Origin: Phycisphaera sp. TMED9
GTDB taxonomy: Bacteria; Planctomycetota; Phycisphaerae; Phycisphaerales; SM1A02
Direction: 5' to 3'
Assembly: GCA_002167845.2 (NCBI GenBank)
Contig: NHBO02000001.1
Coordinates: 1-64,000, forward strand
DNA length: 64,000 bases
Position 1 is the stretch's first letter. Each line of letters begins with the position of its first letter. Positions 28,614 through 37,276 of the stretch are shown piece after piece. Under the pieces are notes generated by a model. The model saw only the letters and a list, made by a program, of their open reading frames with translations, was not told where the DNA came from and made no database searches. The translations under genes and the position numbers were made by a program.

Positions 28614-29795
28614 ATGAAAGCCCATCTCACCTTCTTCTTCGCTCGCGCTCTTCCACTTGTGGCAATCTTCGGCCTGATCGCGATTCCCGCCGGATGTGAC
28701 GAGGCTTCGCCGCTTCCGGCCTCGGTCGATTCGACGGGCGGAACAAAGCCTCTGGCTGAGACGAGTGCCGGTACGGCGGCGCCTCCCGCGAGCTCCACTC
28801 GGGTCAGCGGCTCCGAAGACATGCTCGTGCCGGGTGGGTATCTGAAGATCTCTCCCGCGTTGGTGGACTTCGGCGCGGTCGGTCCCGGGACCATTCACCC
28901 CACGACTTTTCAGATCGCGAACATCGGAACGCAGGACGTGGTCGTCGAGAGCGTGACCCCCAGTTGTGTCTGCACCACGCTCACCGACCTCGCCGGGGTG
29001 ACGATCCCCGCCGGTGGAACGATGGAGATGTCCGCGTCGTTGGACGCCCCCCGGCAGCCGGGGGAGAAGGAGGCGAAGGTCTTCCTTCGAATCGCCGGCG
29101 TGGACTCGGTCGCGATGGTGAAGATCAAAGGCATGGTGACGCTGTCCATCCAGCCCACACCGACCTACGTCGACGCGCTCAAAGGCGTCACGAGCGGCGT
29201 CATCGATCTGGCATCCCAGGACGGCAAGCCCTTCTCGGTCATCGCGTCGAACGGATCGCCGCCGAGCTTCGTGGGATTCGACCCCACGGTGGATCAGCCT
29301 CGCAGTTCCTATCGATTGAAGTGGTCGATCGCGGGAGTCGCCGGGCCGTCGATTCCGCGCTGGTGGATCTTCACGACGGATCGGGCCGACTGCCCGCTGG
29401 TCCCATGCCGACTTCGGAATGAAAACACCGGAGCGCGTCGAGACATGGCGCGAATGACCCGGCATTGGATCATCGACGAGGATTTTCTGGATCTGGGATC
29501 GGTCCGCATCGGGCAGCCGATCGATCTGACCTGTGTCATCAAGCACTACAACCCCCGTGGCGGAGGCGCGGTCCAGCAACCCAACTGGTGGCAGGTGCTT
29601 GGAGTCACCAGCGCATCGCCCCAGTCGCTTCGGGCTGAATTCAAGGGTGTCGTGAGGCTCAATGAGGAAGAAGCGGAAGTACGCATCCAGATGACGCCGA
29701 CCGGGCCGCCATCGGATCTGCTGGTCGGTTTCATCGGCATCAGGACTTCGACCGGAAACGGCCTTCTTGAAGTCGCCGCGAAGGTCGTTCGATGA
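28614..29795 (+). CDS. DUF1573 domain lipoprotein
   Basis: Lipobox IAIPAGC; LVDFGAVGPGTIHPTTFQIANIGTQDVVVESVTPSCVCTT is the DUF1573 signature. Confidence 0.87.
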   Translation: MKAHLTFFFARALPLVAIFGLIAIPAGCDEASPLPASVDSTGGTKPLAETSAGTAAPPASSTRVSGSEDMLVPGGYLKISPALVDFGAVGPGTIHPTTFQIANIGTQDVVVESVTPSCVCTTLTDLAGVTIPAGGTMEMSASLDAPRQPGEKEAKVFLRIAGVDSVAMVKIKGMVTLSIQPTPTYVDALKGVTSGVIDLASQDGKPFSVIASNGSPPSFVGFDPTVDQPRSSYRLKWSIAGVAGPSIPRWWIFTTDRADCPLVPCRLRNENTGARRDMARMTRHWIIDEDFLDLGSVRIGQPIDLTCVIKHYNPRGGGAVQQPNWWQVLGVTSASPQSLRAEFKGVVRLNEEEAEVRIQMTPTGPPSDLLVGFIGIRTSTGNGLLEVAAKVVR

Positions 29796-30682
29796 TCGAG
29801 GCCACGAAGTTCAGCGATCGCCGGGGCGGGGATGTCGTGGAGCTGTTTCGCGCCGCTGCGGACGCCATGCTCACCGCGCCGAATCGTGATGGGTGCATTT
29901 CAAAGATTCCGGCTCGCGGCCGTCTTCTCGCAACGGGTGATCTCCATGACAATCCGATGCACTTCGCGAAGGTGATATCGCTCGCTGCGTTGGACGCTGA
30001 TCCGGATCATCATGTGATCCTGCAGGAACTGATTCACGGCGAGCGCACCATGAACGGGCTCGACCTCAGTTATCGCATGTTGGTCAAGGTCGCCTTGTTG
30101 CTGCTCGAGCATCCCGGCCAGGTGCATCCGCTTCTGGCGAACCACGAACTGGCGCAGATGGCAGGTCATTCGGTCTCGAAGGGTGGGGGCTGCATGACGA
30201 CCCGCTTCACCGAAGGGCTCGAATTCGTCTTTGGAGACGACGCCGAGGATGTGGCGGAGGCGATGGGCGTCTTCGTGCGAGCCTTGCCGCTCGCGGCTCG
30301 GACCGATCATGGAATCTTCTGTTCGCATTCGTTGCCCGGGCCGGCGATGATGTCGCGATTCGATCTGGACATCGTCGATCGTGGGCTCGGTCCGGAGGAC
30401 TATCTTCCGCTTCAAGGAAGTGCTTGGATGATGGTCTGGGGTCGAGGTCATACGGCGGAACAGATGGAGGCCATCGCCGATCGATGGGGCGTCAAGCTCT
30501 TCCTGCTCGGCCATGCCTTCGTAGAAAACGGAATCGAGATCGGGGGCCCGCGGACCATCCTGCTCAACACCGATCATGAGCGGGCGGCGGTTCTGCCGAT
30601 CGATCTCGGGGAAGCTCCACCGACGGTCGAGACGGCCATGTTCTCGTCGATCCCGCTCGCGGCGATGGGATCGCAGGCATGA
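29792..30682 (+). CDS. Divergent PPP-type metallophosphoesterase
   Basis: RLLATGDLHDNPMHFAKV and PLLANHELAQMAG metal-binding blocks; ATGA overlaps on both sides. Confidence 0.8.
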   Translation: MIEATKFSDRRGGDVVELFRAAADAMLTAPNRDGCISKIPARGRLLATGDLHDNPMHFAKVISLAALDADPDHHVILQELIHGERTMNGLDLSYRMLVKVALLLLEHPGQVHPLLANHELAQMAGHSVSKGGGCMTTRFTEGLEFVFGDDAEDVAEAMGVFVRALPLAARTDHGIFCSHSLPGPAMMSRFDLDIVDRGLGPEDYLPLQGSAWMMVWGRGHTAEQMEAIADRWGVKLFLLGHAFVENGIEIGGPRTILLNTDHERAAVLPIDLGEAPPTVETAMFSSIPLAAMGSQA

Positions 30683-31410
30683 ATCGGGATGCCGAGACGG
30701 AGTCTTCCGGCATGAGACTTCCGATGCTGGCCATCGAGCTTTCCCAACGTGCTGGAGGCGCGGCGGTACGCCACGCGGACGGGACGACCCGGGTCGCGGA
30801 GTTCGAAGGCGGACGACGCGATCGCGATGACGTTCTTCCCGGGATCGAGTCGGTGCTGGCCGACGCGGGCATTCAAGCCGCGTCGCTTGCGGCGGTGGCC
30901 GTGGATGTCGGCCCGGGAGGATTCACAGGACTTCGAATCTCCATCGCGGCGGGGCAGGCGATCGCGGAGGTCGCGTCCGCCGTGGTCATCGCGGTTCCTG
31001 CAGCGCTGGTCGCGGCCGGATCGACTCCGGGCATGGCGGCCAGGACCGGCGTGGTCATCGTCTGTGCTGCCGCCAAAGGTGGCACGGTGTGGTGTTCTCG
31101 ACTGACGCGAGTCACGATCGATGAGCCTTGGAGGATTCTGGGAACGCCCGGGATCGTGGACCGACTCGCCGGCGACGCCGAGCCTTCCGCGATTCTGGCG
31201 GATGAGCATGTCGATCCCGCGCTGCTCGAGGAGCTCCGACGGTCCGGAGTTCCGATCGATCCCCCCGTCTTCCATGCGTCGGTCCTCGCGGACATCGCCA
31301 TGCAAGGCGGACCGGACGTGCAGGTCCTGGACGATCCGGCGATGCTCCTTCCGCTGTATCCCCGAGAGCCGGAAGCCGTGCGGATGTGGCGGGAACGCCC
31401 GGGCCGATAA
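30679..31410 (+). CDS. tsaB: tRNA threonylcarbamoyladenosine biosynthesis protein TsaB
   Basis: MLAIELSQRAGGAAV..., AAVAVDVGPGGFTGLRISIAAGQAIAEV signature. Start could be 30679 or 30712. Confidence 0.9.
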   Translation: MNRDAETESSGMRLPMLAIELSQRAGGAAVRHADGTTRVAEFEGGRRDRDDVLPGIESVLADAGIQAASLAAVAVDVGPGGFTGLRISIAAGQAIAEVASAVVIAVPAALVAAGSTPGMAARTGVVIVCAAAKGGTVWCSRLTRVTIDEPWRILGTPGIVDRLAGDAEPSAILADEHVDPALLEELRRSGVPIDPPVFHASVLADIAMQGGPDVQVLDDPAMLLPLYPREPEAVRMWRERPGR

Positions 31411-31538
31411 TCCACGGCGACCTGTCACAACCCGCAGACCTTGACTGAATCGCCACCGGCAGGCGGTCGATGTCTCTCGAGACAGCCATTCGGAATCGGC
31501 TCGCCGTGATTCCCGGAGCTGGTCAGGAGACACGTTGC

Positions 31539-32135
31539 ATGACCGACAAGGATAGAAAACGATCACTCGCGGAGAAGCAGGTCCTCACGACGGGAGAGGC
31601 CGCTGAAATCTGCAGATTGAGCCAGCAGACGATCATCCGCTGTTTCGACAACGGTCGTCTCACGGGATTTCGCGTTCCGGGTTCCCGCTTCCGCCGCATC
31701 CCGAGATCGGAACTGATTCGCTTCATGCGGATCAACGACATTCCGGTCGATCTGCTCGATGAGGATCGTGTTCGCATCCTCGTGGTGGACGACGATCCAA
31801 GCATCGTTCGAATCGTCGAAGAGATGCTCGGTCGCGAGGATCGTTTCGAGGTCCGCACGGCATCCACCGGTTATGACGCAGGAATGATGACCAAGGAGTT
31901 TCGTCCGAACATCCTTCTGCTCGACTACATGCTCCCGGACGTGAACGGCAACATCGTCTGCGAACGCATCAAATCCGATCCCGAGCTCGCCGGGACCCGG
32001 ATCATCGTCATCTCCGGCGTGGTTCGACGGGAAGAGATCGATGGCCTGCTCGAAGCCGGGGCGGACGCCTTCATTCCCAAGCCATTCCAGGTCGAGGAAC
32101 TCATCGAGAAGATCGACGGACTGATCGTCACCTGA
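31539..32135 (+). CDS. N-terminal excisionase/MerR-like HTH fused to a response-regulator receiver domain
   Basis: LTTGEAAEICRLSQQTIIRCFDNGRLTGFRVPGSRFRRIPRSELIRFM, then ILVVDDDPSIVRIVEEML...LLLDYMLPDVNG...IPKPFQVEEL with Asp and Lys conserved. Confidence 0.9.
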   Translation: MTDKDRKRSLAEKQVLTTGEAAEICRLSQQTIIRCFDNGRLTGFRVPGSRFRRIPRSELIRFMRINDIPVDLLDEDRVRILVVDDDPSIVRIVEEMLGREDRFEVRTASTGYDAGMMTKEFRPNILLLDYMLPDVNGNIVCERIKSDPELAGTRIIVISGVVRREEIDGLLEAGADAFIPKPFQVEELIEKIDGLIVT

Positions 32136-32148
32136 AGGGCATGGGCTC

Positions 32149-34269
32149 ATGAAGGATGCATCACTTGCGGAACGCGTTCGGAAGGTGATCGGCAGGATCG
32201 ATGCGATCCCGGCGCCTCAAGCCGTCGCGTTGCGATTGTTCGAGGCGACCTCCTCGGCTCGCACCAGCGCGGATGAAGTCGTGGCGATTCTCGCTTCGGA
32301 TCCGGCCCTGGCCGCCCGGGTGATTTCGCTCTGTCGGCGGTGCAATCACGGACTTTCCGCGGAGGTCGAGTCTCTGGAGCAGGCGGTCGTTCTGCTCGGG
32401 TTTGAAGAAATTCGAGCCGCGGTGCTCTCGATCGAGATCTGCGGGCTGTTGGGGACGAGCGAACTGGATGGAATCGCGATCGGGCTTCGCCGGCATGCGG
32501 TCCTGACTGCTTCCATCGCCCGCATCGCGGCGCAGCGTCTTCCGGGACTGGATGACATCGAACCGTCCACCGCGTTTCTGGCCGGGCTTCTGCGTGACCT
32601 GGGACATCTGGTGCTTGTGTCGGCGATCCCCGAACCCATGGAACGCCTTGCAGAGTCCGCGACCCTTCTCAACTCGGACTTCAATGACACGCTTCGCCGC
32701 GTGATCGGAGTGGATGGCGGCACGGTGGGGGCGCGGATCGCTCGAAACTGGCATCTCCCGGGCTTTCTCGAGGCCGTCGTGACGAGTTCCGGGCGAGGTC
32801 CGGCCGGAATCGCCGATACGGGAAACCGCCGTCTTGAACTGCTCGTCGGATTCGCTGATGCCGTCGCGAGGCGGTGCGGACTGGAGTCCATCGGCCGCCG
32901 ACCGGGGGTCGGGGTGGTTCGAGCCTACGAGGAAGCCCTTGGATGCACCTGTGCGGATCTCGACTCCTGGCTTCCCGAAGCGATGGAGATGGCGACCGAA
33001 TCGGCCTCCATGCTCGGGCTCGAGATGGCGTCGTTCAACCGAGCGATCGTGAACGCGTCTCCCGAGATCAGAGGCGACTCGGAACGAGCGTCGGTTCGGG
33101 GTGATCTCGCGGGCTCCGCCTGGCCGGTTGATTGCACCGAGTCCCTTGAGACGGTGTGGTTTCTGAATCGAGTCGCCGCCGCCGAGTCTCGGAACGAAGT
33201 CGAGGCGGTGATGCTTGATTCCGCCCGGCGCACCGACCCGGAAGCGTCGATGAGAATCGTGTTTCGACGAGATGATCGGTGGCTCGCGTCAGCGACGGTC
33301 GACGAAGTGAGTCTGGAACCACCTGAAGAACCCCTCGAGTGGTTGAGAGGGTCCATGGGTGAACGAGGGGCTCACGCCGAAATCGCCATCTTCGGTCTTC
33401 CGCAGGACGGATTGATGATCGGACTGGACTCGAATTCCTCGCCGGGGCCGAGTCTCGTGGCGGCTTGGAAGTGGAGTCATGAGCACGCGAGGAGATTCGA
33501 ACGACTCGAATCGGCCGGTGAGGAGGCCGTGCTCGCCGCCCGACAGGAGATCGAATCCGCACGTCGAATTGCGAAGCTTGATGCGGACGCGACTCTGGCG
33601 GAGATCGCTGCCGGGGCTGCTCACGAGATGAACAACCCGTTGACGGTGATCTCCGGCCGTGCCCAGATTCTCTGTGGAAGAAGTGGCGATTCCTTCGTGG
33701 ACGCGGGCATCGAGGAGATCGCCGGTCAGGCGAAGGTTCTCGCGAGGATCGTGCGAGGCCTGCATCAGCATGCCACCGGTGCCGCGATCGCGATGGAAAG
33801 AACCACCTCGCATCGGATTCTCGAGGCATGCGCGGAAGCTGCGCGGTCGGAAGTCTCCGGGCAACATCGGATCGTGATCCAGGGCGAGAAAAGCGAGGTC
33901 GGACTGTGCGTTGACGTCCGGAGAATCGCCGAGATAGCGATCGAAGCGGTTCGCAATGCCTGCGAGGGCAAGGAAGACGTCTGTATTCGAATACGAGGTT
34001 CAATCGACCCGCTCGATGGCCGATGGTCTCTTTTGGTTGAGGACGACGGTCCAGGCTTCGGGCATACGGCGCTCGAACACGCCTTCGATCCCTTCTTCAG
34101 CCAGAAGACCGCCGGACGGCGGACAGGCCTCGGCCTCACCGTCGTCCGTCGAATCGCGGAAGCGCATGGAGGCTCGGCCTCGGTGCACAACCGGACCGAG
34201 GGAGGGGGATGCCTCGTGGTGTCCCTGCCGATCCAGAGTCCGGATGAGACGACTCGAACCGCTGCGTGA
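32149..34269 (+). CDS. HDOD domain-histidine kinase hybrid
   Basis: N-terminal HDOD-like (RIDAIPAPQAVALRLFEATSSARTSADEVVAILASDPALAARVISLCR); C-terminal H-box AHEMNNPLTVISGRAQIL, LLVEDDGPGFG, GLGLTVVRRIAEAHGGSASV. Confidence 0.9.
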   Translation: MKDASLAERVRKVIGRIDAIPAPQAVALRLFEATSSARTSADEVVAILASDPALAARVISLCRRCNHGLSAEVESLEQAVVLLGFEEIRAAVLSIEICGLLGTSELDGIAIGLRRHAVLTASIARIAAQRLPGLDDIEPSTAFLAGLLRDLGHLVLVSAIPEPMERLAESATLLNSDFNDTLRRVIGVDGGTVGARIARNWHLPGFLEAVVTSSGRGPAGIADTGNRRLELLVGFADAVARRCGLESIGRRPGVGVVRAYEEALGCTCADLDSWLPEAMEMATESASMLGLEMASFNRAIVNASPEIRGDSERASVRGDLAGSAWPVDCTESLETVWFLNRVAAAESRNEVEAVMLDSARRTDPEASMRIVFRRDDRWLASATVDEVSLEPPEEPLEWLRGSMGERGAHAEIAIFGLPQDGLMIGLDSNSSPGPSLVAAWKWSHEHARRFERLESAGEEAVLAARQEIESARRIAKLDADATLAEIAAGAAHEMNNPLTVISGRAQILCGRSGDSFVDAGIEEIAGQAKVLARIVRGLHQHATGAAIAMERTTSHRILEACAEAARSEVSGQHRIVIQGEKSEVGLCVDVRRIAEIAIEAVRNACEGKEDVCIRIRGSIDPLDGRWSLLVEDDGPGFGHTALEHAFDPFFSQKTAGRRTGLGLTVVRRIAEAHGGSASVHNRTEGGGCLVVSLPIQSPDETTRTAA

Positions 34270-34299
34270 TGCGGATGAACAGGAGCAGGGGAGCCAACG

Positions 34300-35460
34300 A
34301 TGAACTTCGAACCTGAGATGCCCGGCATGAACACGCGATCTTCGGATGGAACCAAGCGTTCGCAGTACCGAGTACTGATCTGTGCCTCCCGGCCGGAGAC
34401 ACTGACGCTGACGGCGCTTCTGGAAGCCGCCGATGGAACGTATCGATGCACGGTGACCCCGAGTGTCGAAGAGTTTCGAAAACGGCTTCTTGAAGACCGA
34501 TGCGAGGTGATTCTGATCGCCGCGGATGATGTCGATTCAGAACTGGCAAATGACGTCCGCCGGCTTCAGCCGCACGCTTCGATGGTCTTCGCCGCCCCCT
34601 CCGTCGGGGTTCAGGATCTGACCAAGGCGATGCAGGCGGGTGCCGTTGATTTTCTGACCGGCCCTCTGAATGCAGAGGAGGTCGAGGAGCGAGTCGGTCT
34701 CGCCGCGAATCGAAGCATCGAGCTCGTCGAGCGTGAAGAGCGAATGCACCGACTCCGAAGTCTGAGCCGCCGGCTGAAGTCTGAATCCAACGGCGTCACC
34801 GACCTCGCCGATCTCGAGGCATCGACAACCGACCCGGCCGCCGAGGAACTGATCGTCCCGGACTCATCCGACGCACTGGACGAGGATCGTCGTCTCGATG
34901 AAGTGGCGATGTGCAGCGAGTTCCGAACGCTCATTCGACAGGAGCTCGACGTCGAGGACCTTCTCCGGACGGCGCTCGAGTATCTGCTGGTGAAGACAGG
35001 ACCGACGAACGCGGCCGTCTATCTCGCGGGAGGCGATGAATCCTTCGGACTGGGCGCGTACGTCAACTGCGATCTCAATCGAAAGTCGGTCGAGCCGATG
35101 CTGAAGCGGCTTTGTGATGAAGCCTGCCCGGCGATCGCGGAGCACACCGACGTACTCCGGTTCGAGGATGCGAACGAGTTCATCGCGGAGTGCGAGCTCG
35201 GCGCCGAGGTGTCCACGGACATCGAGATGGTCGCCGTTCCGTGCCACTTCGATGGCGAGTGTCTCGCCGTGATGTTCCTCTTCCGAAGTGCGGACGATGC
35301 ATTCGAGGATTCCGTCGCTCAGACGCTTGATGCCTTGCGGGAGATTCTCGCAGAGCAGCTCGCGACTCTCATTCGCGTGCACAATCGGCTGGAGAACAAC
35401 TGGCCCGAGGAAGCCGTCGACGAAGACGACGATCTCGGCTGGGACGATCTCGCAGCCTGA
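34300..35460 (+). CDS. Pseudo-receiver + GAF-like regulatory protein
   Basis: Receiver-like fold VLICASRPETLTLTALLEA...EVILIAADDVDSEL...GAVDFLTGPLNAEEV with canonical D and K positions replaced; GAF-like ELDVEDLLRTALEYLLVKTGPTNAAVYLAGG... Confidence 0.75.
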   Translation: MNFEPEMPGMNTRSSDGTKRSQYRVLICASRPETLTLTALLEAADGTYRCTVTPSVEEFRKRLLEDRCEVILIAADDVDSELANDVRRLQPHASMVFAAPSVGVQDLTKAMQAGAVDFLTGPLNAEEVEERVGLAANRSIELVEREERMHRLRSLSRRLKSESNGVTDLADLEASTTDPAAEELIVPDSSDALDEDRRLDEVAMCSEFRTLIRQELDVEDLLRTALEYLLVKTGPTNAAVYLAGGDESFGLGAYVNCDLNRKSVEPMLKRLCDEACPAIAEHTDVLRFEDANEFIAECELGAEVSTDIEMVAVPCHFDGECLAVMFLFRSADDAFEDSVAQTLDALREILAEQLATLIRVHNRLENNWPEEAVDEDDDLGWDDLAA

Positions 35461-35494
35461 CCGGGTCGAAGAAGTGCTTCGGATTTCGCAGGGA

Positions 35495-36181
35495 TCAGGA
35501 CGCGGGGTTCGTGTTCGGTTCCGAGGAAGGCTCGCGAACCAGGACGGTGACTCCGCCGGTCACTCGCTGCCCCTTCGAGACGAGGACCTCGACTCCCGGC
35601 CGGTCACGAACGATCAGTTCCGTCGTCGAACCGAACTTGATCATGCCGAATCGGGCGGCGCGGGCGACTCGATCCCCCGGAACCAGTGGGCAGACGATTC
35701 GTCGAGCGATGGCCCCCGAGACCTGTCGGACGCCGATCGGCTCGCCGCGATCCGATTTGAAGACGATCAGATTCGATTCATTGACCTTGGCGGATTCCTC
35801 GGTGCGGGCATCGAGATATCGGCCCGGTCGATGCGTGACCGAGACGACTTCCGCATCGCAGGGGGCGCGGTTGATGTGAACATCGAGCACGCTCAGGAAG
35901 ATTCGAACCAGTACTGCGGGTTCGCCGTCGGTCGCTTCATGGCCGTCGAGTCGTTCGACCAGACTGACCTTTCCGTCCGCGGGTGAGATCAGGTCATGGA
36001 CGTCCTGAGTGGCGGGGCGTCTGCCAAGAGGGTCTCGGAAGAAGCCGGCGATGGCGATCCAGCAGATGCCGATGGGGACGAGGCCCCACCAGAGGCCGAA
36101 AAAGACCGCAGGGATCGCGATCAAGACCGCGAGCGCGGTCGCGATTCCCCATTCGCGTCGGCCGTATCTGCTGAGAAGCAC
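35495..36181 (-). CDS. psd: Phosphatidylserine decarboxylase family protein
   Basis: LISPADGKVSLVE, VRIFLSVLDVHINRAPCDAEV, MIKFGSTTEL (GST processing site). Confidence 0.92.
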   Translation of the reverse strand: MLLSRYGRREWGIATALAVLIAIPAVFFGLWWGLVPIGICWIAIAGFFRDPLGRRPATQDVHDLISPADGKVSLVERLDGHEATDGEPAVLVRIFLSVLDVHINRAPCDAEVVSVTHRPGRYLDARTEESAKVNESNLIVFKSDRGEPIGVRQVSGAIARRIVCPLVPGDRVARAARFGMIKFGSTTELIVRDRPGVEVLVSKGQRVTGGVTVLVREPSSEPNTNPAS

Positions 36182-36236
36182 GGAACGGTGCCCAATCGAT
36201 GTCGGTCGGCTGCAGGCGATGCCTGAAGCCGGTGGA

Positions 36237-37085
36237 TCACTCGGAAGCCTTGCCGATGAAGAATCCGAGCAGGCCGAAGATGATGAGGCCGCCGATGAGA
36301 CCGCCGAACCAGATCATCATGCCGCCGGTCATCATTTCCGCGAGTGCGGGAAGGGTGCCGCTGGAACCCACGAATGCCATGAGCGCCACGAGACAGAGTG
36401 ATGCCACCGCGACGATGCCCATGCCGACGCCGAGTCCGGACCAGCCGCCTTCGTAGGATTCGACGACCATCGGCACACCACCCATGGGCATGCCGCCACC
36501 AAGGTTGTTTCCGCCACTCTCTGCGCCGGCCGCCTCGAAGAGGCCGCTGGAGCTTGAAGGGATCGCCGGATCGTCATCGTTTGAGTAGACCTCGTCGAGA
36601 AGTTCGGCACCGAGCGAGGTGTCGTCGGACTCCCGGGTCAGGTCGAGCAGGCCACTTCCGCTGCCGACGGTCTCCAGCGAGAGATCGTCTTTGAGAAGGT
36701 CGTCACCCGAGGCTTCGCTCTCGAATGCACTGATGCCGGTTCCCATGCCGCTTCCCGCGAGGAAGCTGTCATCCGCACCGGCGGTGTTGGAGTCTTCGAG
36801 TCCGATCTCTCCGCTCATCTCAAGCGAAACGTCATCGCTGTCGATCCCGGGCGCGGAGCCACTCAGTCCGAGCGAGTCGGCTTCGCCGCTGTCTTCGAGA
36901 TTGATGGAGAGGTCGCCGATGTCGTCGGTCGAGGAGATCATGTCGATCTGCTCGACGCGGAACATGTCCTGATTGTCCTGCTTGAAGGACTGGACTTCGC
37001 CGCTCTTCGCCATTGCCATGAGCTCGTCCACGGACTTCCCGAGCTTGCCAGCGGCCTCTTCGGCCGAATAGAACATCTTCGCCAT
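36237..37085 (-). CDS. Membrane protein with N-terminal HTH/excisionase-like segment, acidic linker and two C-terminal TM helices
   Basis: MFYSAEEAAGKLGKSVDELMAMAKSGEVQSFKQDNQDMFRVEQIDMI; long Asp/Ser/Gly-rich linker; GMGIVAVASLCLVALMAFVG and MMIWFGGLIGGLIIFGLLGFFIG. Confidence 0.7.
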   Translation of the reverse strand: MAKMFYSAEEAAGKLGKSVDELMAMAKSGEVQSFKQDNQDMFRVEQIDMISSTDDIGDLSINLEDSGEADSLGLSGSAPGIDSDDVSLEMSGEIGLEDSNTAGADDSFLAGSGMGTGISAFESEASGDDLLKDDLSLETVGSGSGLLDLTRESDDTSLGAELLDEVYSNDDDPAIPSSSSGLFEAAGAESGGNNLGGGMPMGGVPMVVESYEGGWSGLGVGMGIVAVASLCLVALMAFVGSSGTLPALAEMMTGGMMIWFGGLIGGLIIFGLLGFFIGKASE

Positions 37086-37276
37086 CGGATCTACGTCTCC
37101 TGGGCCAAAGGCCCGGTCGCGGTCGAGTCGTGGTACGAGGAGGCCGGATTCGGCCCACCTTCCTACCTTCGAGGATCACGGAGGCTACCCCGAGTCCGAG
37201 GCCCCCGCAAGGCGGGATTCGCACGCATGTCTCGGTGGTTCCCCTCCGGATGGTCTTCTTGGGCCACAATGTCCGA

